From the NCBI RefSeq assembly GCF_963678635.1, contig NC_087062.1:41492395-41556394 (forward strand): a stretch of DNA of 64,000 bases, in the 5' to 3' direction. This DNA is from Symsagittifera roscoffensis. Taxonomy: Eukaryota > Xenacoelomorpha > Acoela > Convolutidae. The notes below the pieces were generated by a model. The model made no database searches and was not told where the DNA came from. It saw nothing but the letters and a program-made list of their open reading frames with translations. Shown piece by piece: positions 48,171 to 60,400 of the stretch; within the stretch, counting starts at the first letter, position 1; every line of letters starts with the position of its first letter. Position numbers and translations under genes: made by a program.

Positions 48171-50216
48171 TATTGATCTAATCAGCTCGCTTAGGCTTAC
48201 AATCAACCCAAAAAAAGCAGAAAACCTACTAGCAACATCAAAGAGAAACATCTTGAAATAAGAACGGTACCAATCTTGCGCATATAGGTGGAGTGGGGTT
48301 AATAATTCATGAGGGGTCCTAAGAAATTAGACAAGCAAATTACACAACAGTAAAAAACGGAATTTAGCTAATAACTTTTTGTAAATTTAGACGATAATAA
48401 CTGGGCTAACAGCATTTTTTTCAGAAGGAAAATACTCAAAAATAAAAAGAGTATATGATCACAGAACCGATCAAAATTTTTATTATAAAATAATTATTAA
48501 ACATTTAATTGAAAAAATAAATTACCTTTTTAAAAATTATACAGCTGCGACATTAATAACCTGATTTGTGGTTGGGCAAGTTATCATCTAAAATTCTAAG
48601 TTTTCTGATTGTCTAATTTGCTTGTCGTATAGTTTCCTAAACCCCAATCACGAAGGGGCTAGGAAATTAAACGATAAGCAAATTAGACGGCTCCAATAAA
48701 ACGGAAATTAGACGTTTCACTTTTTTTTTGCAAAAGAAGCATATTAGACGGAAAGCAAAGGGCTAACAAAATCAATTGCTTAAAACAAAACTTCACAAAT
48801 ACAAGAAGATAATATAACCCCATGAAAAAAAATTATTACAAATGATTTATAAAACATTAATACAAATATTATAAACTTGACATTTCAAAAATTGACTTGC
48901 ATTTTAGGAAGATCGAACGAAAGTTAATTGTAATCAAACCAATTTCAGACACGAACAAAACCCTTACGTCTAATTTACGTCAATACAAATATTTCAGACA
49001 CGAACAGTACAATTACTCCCATAATTGTAGTTTTAAATTCATTTTTTCCATGAGACAGCTAGATTGAAAGTTGACTTCAATTTGTCTACACAATGTAAAT
49101 CGCCCTCAATCAGCTCATGTTACTTTCACGTAAGGCAGCGTAACGGAACTGAATAGCATGTCAGCCTCGAAAACTTATTTTGAATAGGGAACCGATCGTT
49201 TAGCAGACGAAATTTTAGCATTTAAAGTAAAAATTGAGTCTTTCAGCAGACCAGCGTAATAAAGTGATACATGATTGATTGACAGACTCGAAATGACGCT
49301 CAGTCTGGGGTCAAGCTTCCCGAATTAAGACAATTATCTCTCGATTTGTCAACAAAACTATTAACTTCAAAATTACAACAGTCTAAATTAGCGGCAAAAC
49401 AAAGATTTACGCGCACAATAACACTCGTGTTGAATTAAAGCGCAGTGGAGCAAGCGGTCACTAATCGCCAATGCCGCATTTGAAGTTAGCTTCCTGACTT
49501 TATAATTGTTCTGAGTCTGCTAAAAGATTGGTCTGCTGAAAACAGGTCTGCTAAAATCCCTAGCACCTTTTGAGCAATCATTCAATCAGTATCATTAAAA
49601 ATAATTTTGTGCATATTACTGCATGCCGCATATTACCGCATACTGCATTTGTGCATATTACCGCATAAAACACCGAATTTAAAAGAATCATTCAAAACGG
49701 AATCATTCAAAAGAAGAAGATGTAACGCGAACTATTTATGCTTGACGAACTATTACGCACTCAAAGTTTTGGCGGGTCTTTTTACTTACTCCGCCCAAAT
49801 TTGCCAATTCTGCAATTTTGTGTTACTCAATGTATTGATGCAGAAAAGCAAAACACTGATCGCACTAATACGTTTTGTTAATATAACCGCGATCGTTTTT
49901 ATTTCTAAGCCGATTTCTAATCAGGCCGAGCTTTGAGCAGATGCTCGGCATTTTTTCCTGTCGCTAAAACTCTGCCGGCTAAAATTTTAGGACTATATCA
50001 AAGCTCTTTCAGCCGTGATTTTGGTTCCAAAAAAGAGCAAAAATTTTGCCCGTCTGTCAAAAATGGGTCTTTTTATATTTTTTTCGTTTTCAGACTATTC
50101 GCCAATTTTCTGACTAAAAGACAATTTAGATATATAGATATTGACTACACAAAACTCAACACCTTGAGCCATAAATAATGAAAAAGCTAGATTTATGTGA
50201 AACAAGAATTTTACTT
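48171..50216. other. Intergenic with short inverted repeats
   Basis: TTAGACAAGCAAATTACA (48326) is inverted at ~48612 (CTAATTTGCTTGTCG) and repeated directly near 48672 (AACGATAAGCAAATTAGACG), suggesting ends of small elements. Near 49612-49668 GCATATTACCGCAT is repeated three times. ORFs at 49607-49936 and 49933-50178 match no family. Confidence 0.4.
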
Positions 50217-50970
50217 AACTAGCGCATGACTCGCACCTACGATGTTTCATATAGATTGTTGAAATTAAACAAAATCAGAAGATCAATCAGATAGCTGCAA
50301 TTATTCAAAACATAAATTAAATTATCATATCTCAATAACTAAACCTCAAACATTCAAAAAGAAGCCAAATTTGTAATCCTTCGGTAGTTTCCCGACAGCA
50401 GCACAATAGTTGTGAGTGTTTTTAATGCTATGGTTCTTTTTAAATTAAAAGAAAGAATTCGCAAAATCTCGTCTGTTAGAAGCTTTGATCAGTCAAATTT
50501 GAAACACATATGGGTAACCCGGGAGTGTTTCCAGAGAGCACCTCACCATAGGATTGAGAGTTTCAAGTTGTGTTAGTTTTTTCAAATCTAAGTTAACTGG
50601 AAAAAAAGTGAAAACTTCATAAAAAAACGCATATCTCAAAACCAGATGTATTTGACCTGTGTTAGGTAGAGAGCACAACTGCAACTTACACCCTGAGAGC
50701 ACCAGAAAAGTTATGTGTTAGTTTTTTTTTCAAATCTATGTTTTTCAAAATAAATTTTAAAAAGGCCATATTTCGAAAACCTAAAAATTTGAGCAGTAAT
50801 ATCTGGAGGCCAGATTTACAACCCTTGAGTTAAAATAACAAATGACCTTGGAAATTTATTACGTTGACTTCAATTAAAACACTTTTAACAGTGCAAATTT
50901 TCGGAATTTTTTTAAACATGCCAATAGAGGGACTTCATACACAAAACGCCAATTAAATAATGTATACACA
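50217..50970 (+). mobile_element. Helentron/pearl-like nonautonomous element C
   Basis: 5' CTAGCGCATGACTCGCACCT, core units carrying ATTGAGAGTTTCAAGTTGTG and CATATCTCAAAACCAGATG motifs, 3' CGCCAATTAAATAATGTATA. Confidence 0.65.
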
Positions 50971-51129
50971 GATAGGTGAAAAATAGAGAGATTGGGAAAC
51001 AAAAACTCCTTCTAAAACGCTGGGCTTTCATTAATTGAAAAAAAAAAACTGAGAAGCTAAATTATTCAAGTTATTGAATTGGTGTCAACCAAAAATACTA
51101 AAACCAATTTGTACAAACAATAAATTTCT

Positions 51130-53106
51130 CTAATAAACAGTTGAATACGATTTTTCTGAGCAAAAAACTCCAAGTTGATCAAAGAAAAATTTCAAGACGC
51201 TGTCTTTCAACTTGTAATCTGGCATTTTTTCTGCGAAATCATTCATAAAAGATAGCAAATGAATAGGTTTATATTGTAGAATTTTACACCATAAATGGGG
51301 TTGTGATTTTACAAAGGAAAATAAAATATCGAAGTCGGGTTCCAAACGTTTTCGAATTTTTGAAGACTTTTTAGTCGGAGCCCTAGCTACTTGAGAATCT
51401 GTTCCAAAAATTTTGTCTTCAGAAAGATCCTGAGTATCGCCTTCAGATGACGCAGAAGCTTCTGGTGGGTTGCCAACCTGCTGTGTTAACTTTAATCTGG
51501 ACCGCAAACTTAAATCCATTTCCACGCTTGAAGTCGTACTTTCACATTCTGTTTCGGACACAATCAAAAGCGATATAGGTTGATCTATCAAAGGCGATAT
51601 AGGTTGATCTAATCCAGTTCTTGAATCGGAAATTTGGAAGCTTGTTTTTTCAGGAGTTATTAGTTGCTCCGGGAAAGTCTCTGAATTTTGCTCTAAAGGT
51701 TCATTTTCTTCTGCAGAACGGTCAGCTTCGTCAGAAACATCTTGTAAGTCAGGACTTACTTGTTTGAGTTGCGAATCACCCTGGCATTTTTCTTGCCAAG
51801 GCTGGTCGAGTTTAATAAACAACGGAGCTTCAGCAAAGTCGTCAACGTCATCAATCTGCAAAGTCGTCAAGTCATCATCAAAGGATCTGCACTCATTGGC
51901 GTCTCCAGTTATGTCTAAGTTAAAAATGGATCTATTCAATTGAGTACGCTCTAAATAATTGAGAAAACTTTCCTCCTCTTTATCAAAATCGGAATTATTT
52001 TTGCCATTCAGTATCAATTGAGTTATTTTCATAGATTGCGATACTTCATCGCCTATCCACAAAGAGTCTAACATCTCATTATCATGAGGCATTGGATTTT
52101 CGTAACCCAGCAACGGGGAACTTTCGGGCAAGTCAACAGGCTGTTCGCTCACAACATGGGGCGAATTATGCTTTTCAAGTAAGCACTTGAGCGTTACGCA
52201 CTGTGTAAGAATGGCGATCTGCTCCAGAGCACAATAGGTATCACGATAAATGTCGTTTGGCAACCGAGCCGAATACAAATAATCGATGAAATCAGCCACA
52301 ACTTCTATTGTGAAATCTGAAAGATCATACAGCGGAGTTTCAACTCTAAGTTGATAAATCAACCCAGAAACCGGGCAAACTCCATCTTTACATTGAATTT
52401 TCTCAGTTTGTAAGTGTGAAAATTCTGGTTGTCTCAATTTCATCAGATCAACTCCCACAGTACTTTGTGAAGAGCGGCAAAGTTCGCATTCATCCGAATG
52501 CTCGAAGATATAGACGCGTTTAGTATTTTCGAGCACGTCCTGCAGATTGGCACCAAGTTCTGAGTTGTCAAATGAAGTATTTAAATTTTCGGGACAGTTA
52601 GTTATCTTCCACAAAGAATCATCGCTAACCTGATAGCGCCCAGTCTTTCTCGAAAAGTCTGCCAGTTTGAAATGGCCGGGTTTAGAGTTTGTTTGGCTTA
52701 TATTTAGCTTCGCTCTGCCAAGCGCACTTTCGCATACTAGTTTGACATCAGACTCTAAGCAATTAATTACAACACTCTTTCGTTTTTTGGAGGCCAATCG
52801 TTTTAGATCAGGCTCTTTTTTCTTCGATGTTCTCTTTCTTTTCGTTTTTTTGGTAGGTTTATTAGCAACAGTTTCTTCTTTTGCCACCAAGGCATTGCAA
52901 TTAATTATCTCGAAATGACTTTGTTTCATTCCATCTGTAGCTTTATCGCAATTTTCTTGTTTTTCTCCGATAGCGAAACGGAATTGAGAAAGCTGACCCA
53001 ATTCCACAACATCATCTCCTTGTATTGGCTTCTCTGGTATCATGTTACGAGACCTAACTTTTTTCTTCGGCGGCACATAACTTTCAAAAGTACAGTCCAA
53101 GTCCAT
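51130..53106 (-). CDS. SLX4: Structure-specific endonuclease scaffold SLX4 (BTBD12)
   Basis: Intronless, 658 codons. SLX4 is a nuclear scaffold that activates SLX1 and binds XPF and MUS81 nucleases to resolve recombination intermediates and crosslinks. Residues ~80-110 are a Lys/Arg-rich stretch of NLS type. A BTB domain lies at ~176-313 (KRVYIFEHSDECELC, YDLSDFTIEVVADFIDYLYS). An acidic linker follows. The C-terminal ~60 residues (FSFVKSQPHLWCKILQYKPI then helical sequence) fit the conserved SLX1-binding domain. No UBZ4 finger is obvious and the protein is much shorter than vertebrate SLX4 (>1800), as in several invertebrates. Residues encoded at ~51571-51618 contain an 8-residue in-frame duplication (DQPISPLI/DQPISLLI). 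The ATG follows CAG acceptors at 53112 or 53117. Confidence 0.75.
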   Translation of the reverse strand: MDLDCTFESYVPPKKKVRSRNMIPEKPIQGDDVVELGQLSQFRFAIGEKQENCDKATDGMKQSHFEIINCNALVAKEETVANKPTKKTKRKRTSKKKEPDLKRLASKKRKSVVINCLESDVKLVCESALGRAKLNISQTNSKPGHFKLADFSRKTGRYQVSDDSLWKITNCPENLNTSFDNSELGANLQDVLENTKRVYIFEHSDECELCRSSQSTVGVDLMKLRQPEFSHLQTEKIQCKDGVCPVSGLIYQLRVETPLYDLSDFTIEVVADFIDYLYSARLPNDIYRDTYCALEQIAILTQCVTLKCLLEKHNSPHVVSEQPVDLPESSPLLGYENPMPHDNEMLDSLWIGDEVSQSMKITQLILNGKNNSDFDKEEESFLNYLERTQLNRSIFNLDITGDANECRSFDDDLTTLQIDDVDDFAEAPLFIKLDQPWQEKCQGDSQLKQVSPDLQDVSDEADRSAEENEPLEQNSETFPEQLITPEKTSFQISDSRTGLDQPISPLIDQPISLLIVSETECESTTSSVEMDLSLRSRLKLTQQVGNPPEASASSEGDTQDLSEDKIFGTDSQVARAPTKKSSKIRKRLEPDFDILFSFVKSQPHLWCKILQYKPIHLLSFMNDFAEKMPDYKLKDSVLKFFFDQLGVFCSEKSYSTVY

Positions 53107-53639
53107 TTAATCTGCACTGTGGGTTTAATTTGCGTTCAATCTATGAATACATCTGCGCAAAAACTGACACCCCCTTTCGATACAGAAAAAACTTACGTAA
53201 TCAAAATCTACATCTGCGCACGTTGTGTGCCATCCAACCAGAATGCATTTCGGTTTTATCTGAAATCAAGCGTACGATACGTCGATAGTAACGATTAATC
53301 ACGTTATTTGCATTATAAGTCAAAAAGTGCAGGTCGAAGTAATCGAAGTAATTATTTTCAATTTATCAAATGACTTCAATATTTCAAACTTTGAGACCAT
53401 TGACTTTGTTGAAATGGTCCGATAATACAAATGTGCAGTACTTAAAATTGTACCTAAAGCAGCGCATGTTAGTTTTTCCATGTTGCTTGCTGACTGCCTC
53501 ACTCAGGCAATGGACAACCAAGAAAGCAAAGCTTGGGCACGGCTAGTCATTTGCCACTGTTTTGCTTACGAACGCCACCACGCAGATGAAATAAGAAAAA
53601 CAAAGTCAGTCTGTCAGCTGCAGTGAAGTAGCAGATCAG
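53107..53639. other. SLX4 upstream region
   Basis: Probable promoter or outron of SLX4. No element or gene recognised. Confidence 0.3.
53112..53124 (-). promoter_or_regulatory. Splice acceptor just before SLX4 ATG
   Basis: AAACCCACAGTGCAG followed by ATTAA and ATG. Either AG could be used; the polypyrimidine tract is weak. Confidence 0.35.
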
Positions 53640-54190
53640 CTCCTTCAACGAAGGTCAGTACAAACTTCCTCAGCCCGTCACCAGCTCAGCCAGCAAACCT
53701 GACGATGTCTCCAAACGCATTGCCAAAAAGTTAGATGAAGGCGATATCACAGGAGCGGTACGACTGGCAGCCAGTGATCTCCCTCTCTCTGTTGCTCCTC
53801 CCTCGCTTGCTAATAAAAACCATTTTCCAGCAGAAACATCCTTCTGCACCGAGCAACAGGCGCGCAGCTCCAACGACCGAAGAACAGCAAATGGAAGTTT
53901 CAGGTAACGAAGTTCATGCAGCCATAGTTTCATTTGCCACTGGCAGTGCGGTTGGACCTTCAGGACCAGAGGCCTCAGCACCAGAGGGACGCTATTTCAG
54001 CCGCAGCTAGTAAAGCAGGTAACATTCTTTTCTCTACTCCTCCAGAGTTTATCAACTTGCTACTCTCCAGCAATGTAACATTCGCCCAGAAATTACACAG
54101 CGACGGAAAGTAGAAAAAGTCTCTATTGACAAAAAGTTGACGTCAGATTCCTTAATTCAACGCGTTCTTCGCCGTCTCGACCTAGCCAGT
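53640..54190 (+). pseudogene. LINE fragment, region before the reverse transcriptase
   Basis: One frame reads VSKRIAKKLDEGDITGAVRL; a shifted frame reads TEEQQMEVSGNEVHAAIVSF then GPSGPEA. This is the order seen in non-LTR elements of the DFxNAFNxVxRD group just upstream of RT. Broken by frameshifts and stops. Confidence 0.55.
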
Positions 54191-54219
54191 TGATTTTTGG
54201 CCCAGTTTAGAGTCAACGA

Positions 54220-55260
54220 TCATGCTACAGCTTTTAAGCCACAAACACACAAGAAGCACGAGAGATTGAGAATGTTGAAATAAACTCCGAAGAAAACATA
54301 ATTTCTTGATGTTAAGAGTTTGTACACTAAATTTCTACTCAAAGAGGCTATCGACAAAGCACTCAGAAAACTTTATGAGCAAGAGAAACCTCCAGATATT
54401 GCATGCAATACTATGAAAAGATTGCTAAACATAGCTGTAGGTCAAGTGCACTTTGAGTGCAATGATACGTGGTATACACAGAAGGATGGTTTGGCTATGG
54501 GAGCATCTCTTGCAGTCATACTGGAGAATTTGTAGATGAACGAGTTCGAATGGCATGTTCAGAATTTAGGAAAACAATTACGGATAGACAAAGTGGTTGA
54601 CTGTGAAAACTGTCAAAATTGTTTCCATCAAAATGTAGAAAGGTTCAAGAAACTGAGTCCAGGAATATAGCTAATACTGTTTGGTTTTGCTCGTAATACC
54701 GTGAGTTGAAAGAAAGAGACCAAACCTCAGCGGAAAAAAACTTTCCGAAAAATGTGATGATATCGTGAGAACTGTGAAAGGAGATCCGAAAGAATTGTCT
54801 AACGCTGCAAATCAATTACAATCTAGTCTACAGTTAACTTTTGAAAAGGCTAAGGAGAAAAGCAATTTAGCCTTTCTTGACTTTAATGTTAACGTGGACT
54901 CACATTAAAAACGTAATTTGAGGATAGCATCAAAAACCAACTCATACAGGAACAAAAACATTATAGAAGGCGCAGTTCATCGAATTTTTAGAAGCACCTC
55001 ATTTTGAAATAACTTTGATGAGGCTGTGAAGTAAAAAGAAAGCAATGGGTTGACAACCAATATCCAGAATTTTGGACTGATAAGATTGCCTCGAGGACCC
55101 TTGATAGAACCAACAAAGGAAAGGTCAACAAGAGCCCAGGCAAGGACCTACATCAACGGTTTATCGATAATCGGCAAGGACTTACACCAACTTGAAGCTA
55201 CTGACATTAGAATCACTTCACATCTGAAAGGAGAGACCGAGAATAAATCAGCGAGATGAG
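54220..55260 (+). pseudogene. Penelope-like reverse transcriptase remnant
   Basis: DVKSLYTKFLLKEAIDKAL (54310 on) and YTQKDGLAMGASLAVILENL match Penelope-like RT motifs, including the QxDGLAMGSPL block. The LAFLDFNVNVD block near 54870 is the next family landmark. In-frame stops at 54533 and beyond make it non-functional. No GIY-YIG endonuclease seen. It may have inserted into the flanking LINE, whose parts lie on either side. Confidence 0.6.
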
Positions 55261-56035
55261 TGCAAGAGCAGGAAATTGACCCTTAAACTATAGTTCCGAA
55301 ATCAAATTTTTGGCTAAAACAAAATTAAATAAATAAAGTTCGAAATAAATGACAGGTTTCAAAATCCGAAAAGACAAATCGAAAAATTAAATTGAAGTTT
55401 ATAAAATTCAAAGAGTGCCTCAGAAAAATAATTTAGATGATATAATCATGATGTATTTTTGGCCCCAATTTCAAACTTGCAACGTTTGATTGGTTGATTT
55501 TTATTATTGTGCATAGCCAAGTGTCTTAAGATATTTTATGATCGATGTCCCTCCATTTTTCTACGCGCAATATTAGTCTTCGAAGGATTATAATCATCTA
55601 GGCCACCGCTTCCACACTGACTAGTGACCTCGAGTTCGAGTCTCGTATACGCTGAGGTTCTTTCAATTTTCTTCGATCTGGAAGCTGATGAAACAAATCC
55701 AGCCAAAAGCATAGGCTGCATCTTAGTTTCTTTCTAGGCCCTTCCCATAGCTTTCAAGCCCTTCTCATTCTGATACTGCCTTCGCGGAAGGCATAAAACA
55801 TTGGGAATCTCTGCGGGTACTTTTCCTGACCGCAGTGAACTGAATTTCGGTCGAAGGTTGTTGTTAAAATCATTTTCCGACAACCTATCTGCCACAGCCA
55901 CAGAAGAAAGCGACTTGGACAGATTACACGGGTGCAGAAACCCCGGCTCTGCCCTTTAAGACGATTGGTTTGACTCTGGCACACAAAATTGTCATTGTTC
56001 ATATCCAGTGCCATTCTCATTTGTCTCAAGAAGAA
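55261..56035. other. Spacer within the retroelement cluster
   Basis: No coding pattern holds. A tRNA-like B box (GAGTTCGAGTCTC) lies near 55631 on plus. Confidence 0.3.
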
Positions 56036-56039
56036 GTGC

Positions 56040-56670
56040 ATAGAGTCCGCCCAATTGCGGTGAGCGACAGCCTTCAGCGCCTTGCGTCAAACCGAATCTC
56101 CAGACGCATGCTGCATAAGTTCAGGGCGTTCTTTATACCGTAACAGTTGGGAGCTAGTTGTCGCAATGGGAGTGAAGCAGCTGCATGTCGGTAGAATGTA
56201 TATGCGCTCTACGTCCGATGACCACGCGTTTGTGAGAATAGACTTTACAAACGCTTTCAACAGTGTCAGACGTGACGTCATCTTCGAGAAAATCGTAACC
56301 CAAGCACAAGAGCTTTGTGAAGTCATTCTACAAGCAGTGCAGCCATCTTGTGTACGGCGAATACCGCATCGATTCAGCGAAGTACTTCAGCAAGGAAACC
56401 CTCTGCCAACTTTCGGTTTTTGAATCGTTTTTCATCAGCTGCTCTTGAACCTTACTTTCAAACTCACAAGGAGCTATCTTGATGATGTCCTTTTGCAGAC
56501 GAATGGCAGCAAAATCTACGGGATCTCATTCAGCTTAAAGGAGAAGCAGAAGAACTTGGACTTAAACTGAATGTGAAGAAAAGTGAGGTCACAGCGTTTG
56601 ACCGAACAAGACACTGATTCAGTAGCGGAAGAAATTACATTTATAGGCGCAGGATGGGTGAGCAAATACT
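56040..56670 (+). pseudogene. LINE reverse transcriptase fragment
   Basis: VRPIAVSDSLQRLASN leads to QLGA, then VRIDFTNAFNSVRRDVIFEK (RT motif A), a damaged QQGNPLP block, SYLDDVLLQ (catalytic YLDD) near 56475, and GEAEELGLKLNVKKSEV. Several frame changes separate the motifs, so it is dead. Probably the continuation of 53640-54190. Confidence 0.75.
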
Positions 56671-56819
56671 TTGGCAGGTTGAAAAGGGCTTTTTTTCTTT
56701 TATTTTTTTTCATAACACGATAATCAGAAGGTCGAAAGTATCATAGTAACCGAGGATACAATCAGGAGTTCCTTCATCACACTATCCAGTCAAAATCCTC
56801 GAAATTTTCTAGATAAGGA

Positions 56820-57450
56820 AATGATAATGATAAAAAGTAGATGCTTAGGGTTGATGTGTTTAAAATTAAACTTGATACGGGTTACGTCTCCCTATTCGGT
56901 TATTGCTCGAAAAGACTGCACTTCTGGAGAACCCGGAGGTGTTCTCATTGCTACAAAAAATTTTGCTTTAAATTATTCAATTCTATCATACGATGCAGAT
57001 TACTGCATCGGACTTTCAAAATATTCGGGCGCAGTTGATCATATTTTCCTCCTTATTTACAACCCCCCCCCCCCCCCCCCCCCCCCGCTTCGTCGCAGTT
57101 TCGGATACCTGCCAAAATGCTTACTGATTCAATACGTTATTTTAACTCCAAATTGATTAAGGGTTCTAGTTCGTACACAATCTTAGGTGACCTAAATCTG
57201 CCTGATATCTGTTGGGCATCTTCTGATGGAGGCTGTGATTACTCAAAACTGTTCCTAGAGGTTATTGAGGATCATAGCTTAATGCCCCTTGTATATGAAC
57301 CCACACATCGCTCAGGCAACACTCTTGATATCATTTTAACTTCGCACACAGAATTGTTCACTGCAGTTGTAAATGAAAAGCTTTACTCGGACCATTTTCC
57401 TTTATTTGCTTTTTTTACCATTCCTGAAGCAGCGCCTACTGTGTGTGACA
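56820..57450 (+). pseudogene. LINE AP-endonuclease domain, split by a C(~25) run
   Basis: Endonuclease blocks are SGEPGGVLIATKN, then, after the poly-C at 57062-57086, YTILGDLNLPDICW (metal-binding GDLN) and RSGNTLDIILT, SDHFPLF (catalytic SDH). The reading frame changes across the homopolymer. This is a different LINE family from the RT fragment beside it. Sequence after ~57450 belongs to the next element. Confidence 0.75.
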
Positions 57451-57499
57451 TTCGACCAGAATGTGAAAAATGCAATCTCTGCAGAATTCGAATTTTTAG

Positions 57500-60400
57500 C
57501 AGCGAGCCTTCCGGATTGGTGATTATTAAGAACTAAGAACGTTATTGGAACGATTGGCCAGACGGTGAGGGCTGCAATATTCTGGTATTTTAAAATTTCA
57601 GAAATTCGAATTATGACGTCATATTTCTGAGAAACGTCGGAAACGGCCATTTTGGCTAAAACAAGAAAGAAAAACAGAACAACATTAGCGGCGCTAACAA
57701 CAACTACGAAAACGAGATTGGAAAACGACAACGAGTTACAGAGTAACAGAGAACACTCCGAGTTGCAACTATTGTGACGCTACAATAGTTGCAAGGCCGT
57801 TGCGAACAACGGTGAAGGGTGAAGGACGGCCTTCCGGATTAAAAATCAGGATTAACCAGCTTGATCCAGCAGATTTGTCAATCCGGAGGGGTAAAGGAAC
57901 TGAAACTTTTATCCTGTTACATAAACTTTTAGCTTCCTGTCATGTCCTGACTTGAATTTAATTAACATCTAGATTCATTTTGATAAGAATGAGAAGCTAG
58001 GAGTTGGGGGAAAGGGTTGATCCATCTTCGATGGAGATGATGATTTTTATCTACTGAACAAAAACAATAGTAATATAATAAGTAGTAGCCCTGTTTTTAG
58101 GAGTGACCTCGTGGTCTGGGGATACTGAGACCCAGCCATGAGCTCACTATTTCTGCATGTAATCTAGTTAATTTGAGTGTTTTGACCGAAGCCGAAAGCA
58201 GTAACGTTTTTGTCGACCCGATGTTAGAAAGACCACAGAAAAGTACTGGCTTGGTAGAGACGATGAAAAGCGTGCAAAGCTCTGTTTAGACGTTAGCCAG
58301 TCGTCTTAAGACTTAGTTTTGTCTTCCGTCGATATGTATCTTCCGGGCGAATGTTACATAGATGTTTTTATGGCGCTCCTGGGTGTTATTCTTTTTAACA
58401 TCATCACCGGCGGAACCGTTAACGAGCACTCCGCGCCGAGCGGATGCTCACATTAACGCCCTTAATAGGCCTAAACCAACGGGGCGGAAGGGTAGCTCGG
58501 AACGCGGAAGCCTTCCGGATTACCGTGAATAGCTTTTTAACTTAGTTAAGACCAAAAATTCACGAACCAGGAAGGGTGGGGGGATTCGCGGTCCCGTCAT
58601 CTCCTGAATGGTTTGTGACCAAAAACACTTAAAGATATATATAAAACCAAACAAAAAGTAGTATAGTACCCGAGAAAAACAAAAAACATAAAAAAATATA
58701 CGAAAAACCAAAAATAGTAAAAAAGTAAAAAATCAGTAGAAATCATCCCCCCAGACAAGATGTGATCCGACCCCCCGTTTGTTGTTGATAGATATATTGT
58801 TGTTACAGGCATTTAAATCAGTAAAGATTGTTACGATCAGTTTTGGAATCCGTTTGTGAGGCTTGTACTGTAGGGTTATTCGAGCATTTAAGCACGTTAA
58901 TGATAAATTGCGCCCAATCCGGAAGGGTCAGCTGATTTGCGCTCAATTCGGAAGGGTCTTGGGAGAAGACTGATCCGGCAAGCAGTACAAGGAGCAACAA
59001 GAAGGGGCTCAACGACAACAACAATCGACTGTTGGGTATCGTTAGCAAGTTTTGTATCCCTTTTGGTACAAAAATTAAGATAGTAATCTGTGGGGGGCTC
59101 GACAGTGCTGCACTGTAGTGACCCTTCACCGAACTGCGAATATCCGAGTTAAGCACCTTAATTCGGATATTAGACAAACCCGGAGGGGTATAGTATTACT
59201 AATATCATTAATTATATAGCCTATATTAATAGTCTTATATCGTTTTTCAGTCAAAAACAACGAAAACAGACCGGTTTTTAGGGTCAAAATAGCGATATTT
59301 TGAACCCCCCACAAGTCGCGATTTTTGAGATATCGATAATTTTTGAAACAGAAAAAAGCGCTAAAGTAGTGTGTTACATCGTAACTGCACTACCATAATA
59401 GATAGAACCGGTTAAGTTTAGTTCGGAAGTGGTTGGAACTATTTTGGAACCAAAAAACCGAACTTTCGTGATTTTTGAGAAACCGAAACACTAAAAATTC
59501 AAAAAAATTTTTGAAATTTTTGAGTTAGAACAGTAAAAATAGTTGTTCGGACAACTTCCACTAGTGAATCTACAAGTTTTAAAACCCGCTACCCGAAAGC
59601 CTTCCCGGTTGCAGAGAAATCGAACTTAACGTATTTGATTTGGTGGATTCATCAATCCGGAGGGGTACAGGTAGCATAGTTTTTCGCAAATTTTTTCAGC
59701 AAAAGCGTTTTAGATCGGGTCTTTTGCATTGAACTAGAAGAGTATAGGCCTTCTGAGCTCGGATCAATAATTTTTAGGTCGAAAGGACCTGATTTGCGGA
59801 AAAAGTTAGGCGGAACCTATAAGAGAAAAATTTTTTTGAGTTTAGAAAAAAGACGTTTTGGTTAATAACTTTAGAACTGCTGGGCATATCGAGTTGATCT
59901 TGGTACCAATAGATCAGAAATTAGCTGAGCTTACTGAGAGGGACAAAAGTTTTTCGGAAAAAAAAGCGTGAAAATTTTTTGAGATTGTTTTTAGCAAATT
60001 CCTCAATTTGGAAGGGTACACCCTTCACGTTTTACAAAAATTTTTTAGAAAAGCCCTTATACCCCTAACAAAAAGTAATAGCGGTTGAATAAAGTAACTT
60101 TAGGCTGTTCTAGACGAAAAGGGAAGGCTAAAGGCACAGCAAAAGCTTAAGCGAGCCGAAGTTAGGCGAGCGATAAGACCCTTCACCGTTAGTGTGAATT
60201 GTCAAATAAGAGGCTTAACTTCAATCCGGAAGGGTCTAGGAAAGTAGTGCATACCCTTCCTAGTTAATTGAAAGAGCAAAATTGCATCGGAGAACGTATC
60301 CGGAGGGGTATAGGTTGAAAGTAAGAAATCTCCGAAAAGCTACTTTTACAAAACCGGAGGGTTCCCAATCCGGAAGGGTCAAAATTTTTTTTTTTCAAGT

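Noticed and set aside
49607..50178. Two overlapping plus-strand ORFs as a gene
   Set aside because: No recognised domain, low complexity, no splice or poly(A) support.
55600..55660. tRNA gene on plus (GAGTTCGAGTCTC B box)
   Set aside because: No convincing A box or arm pairing; isolated B-box match in retroelement debris.
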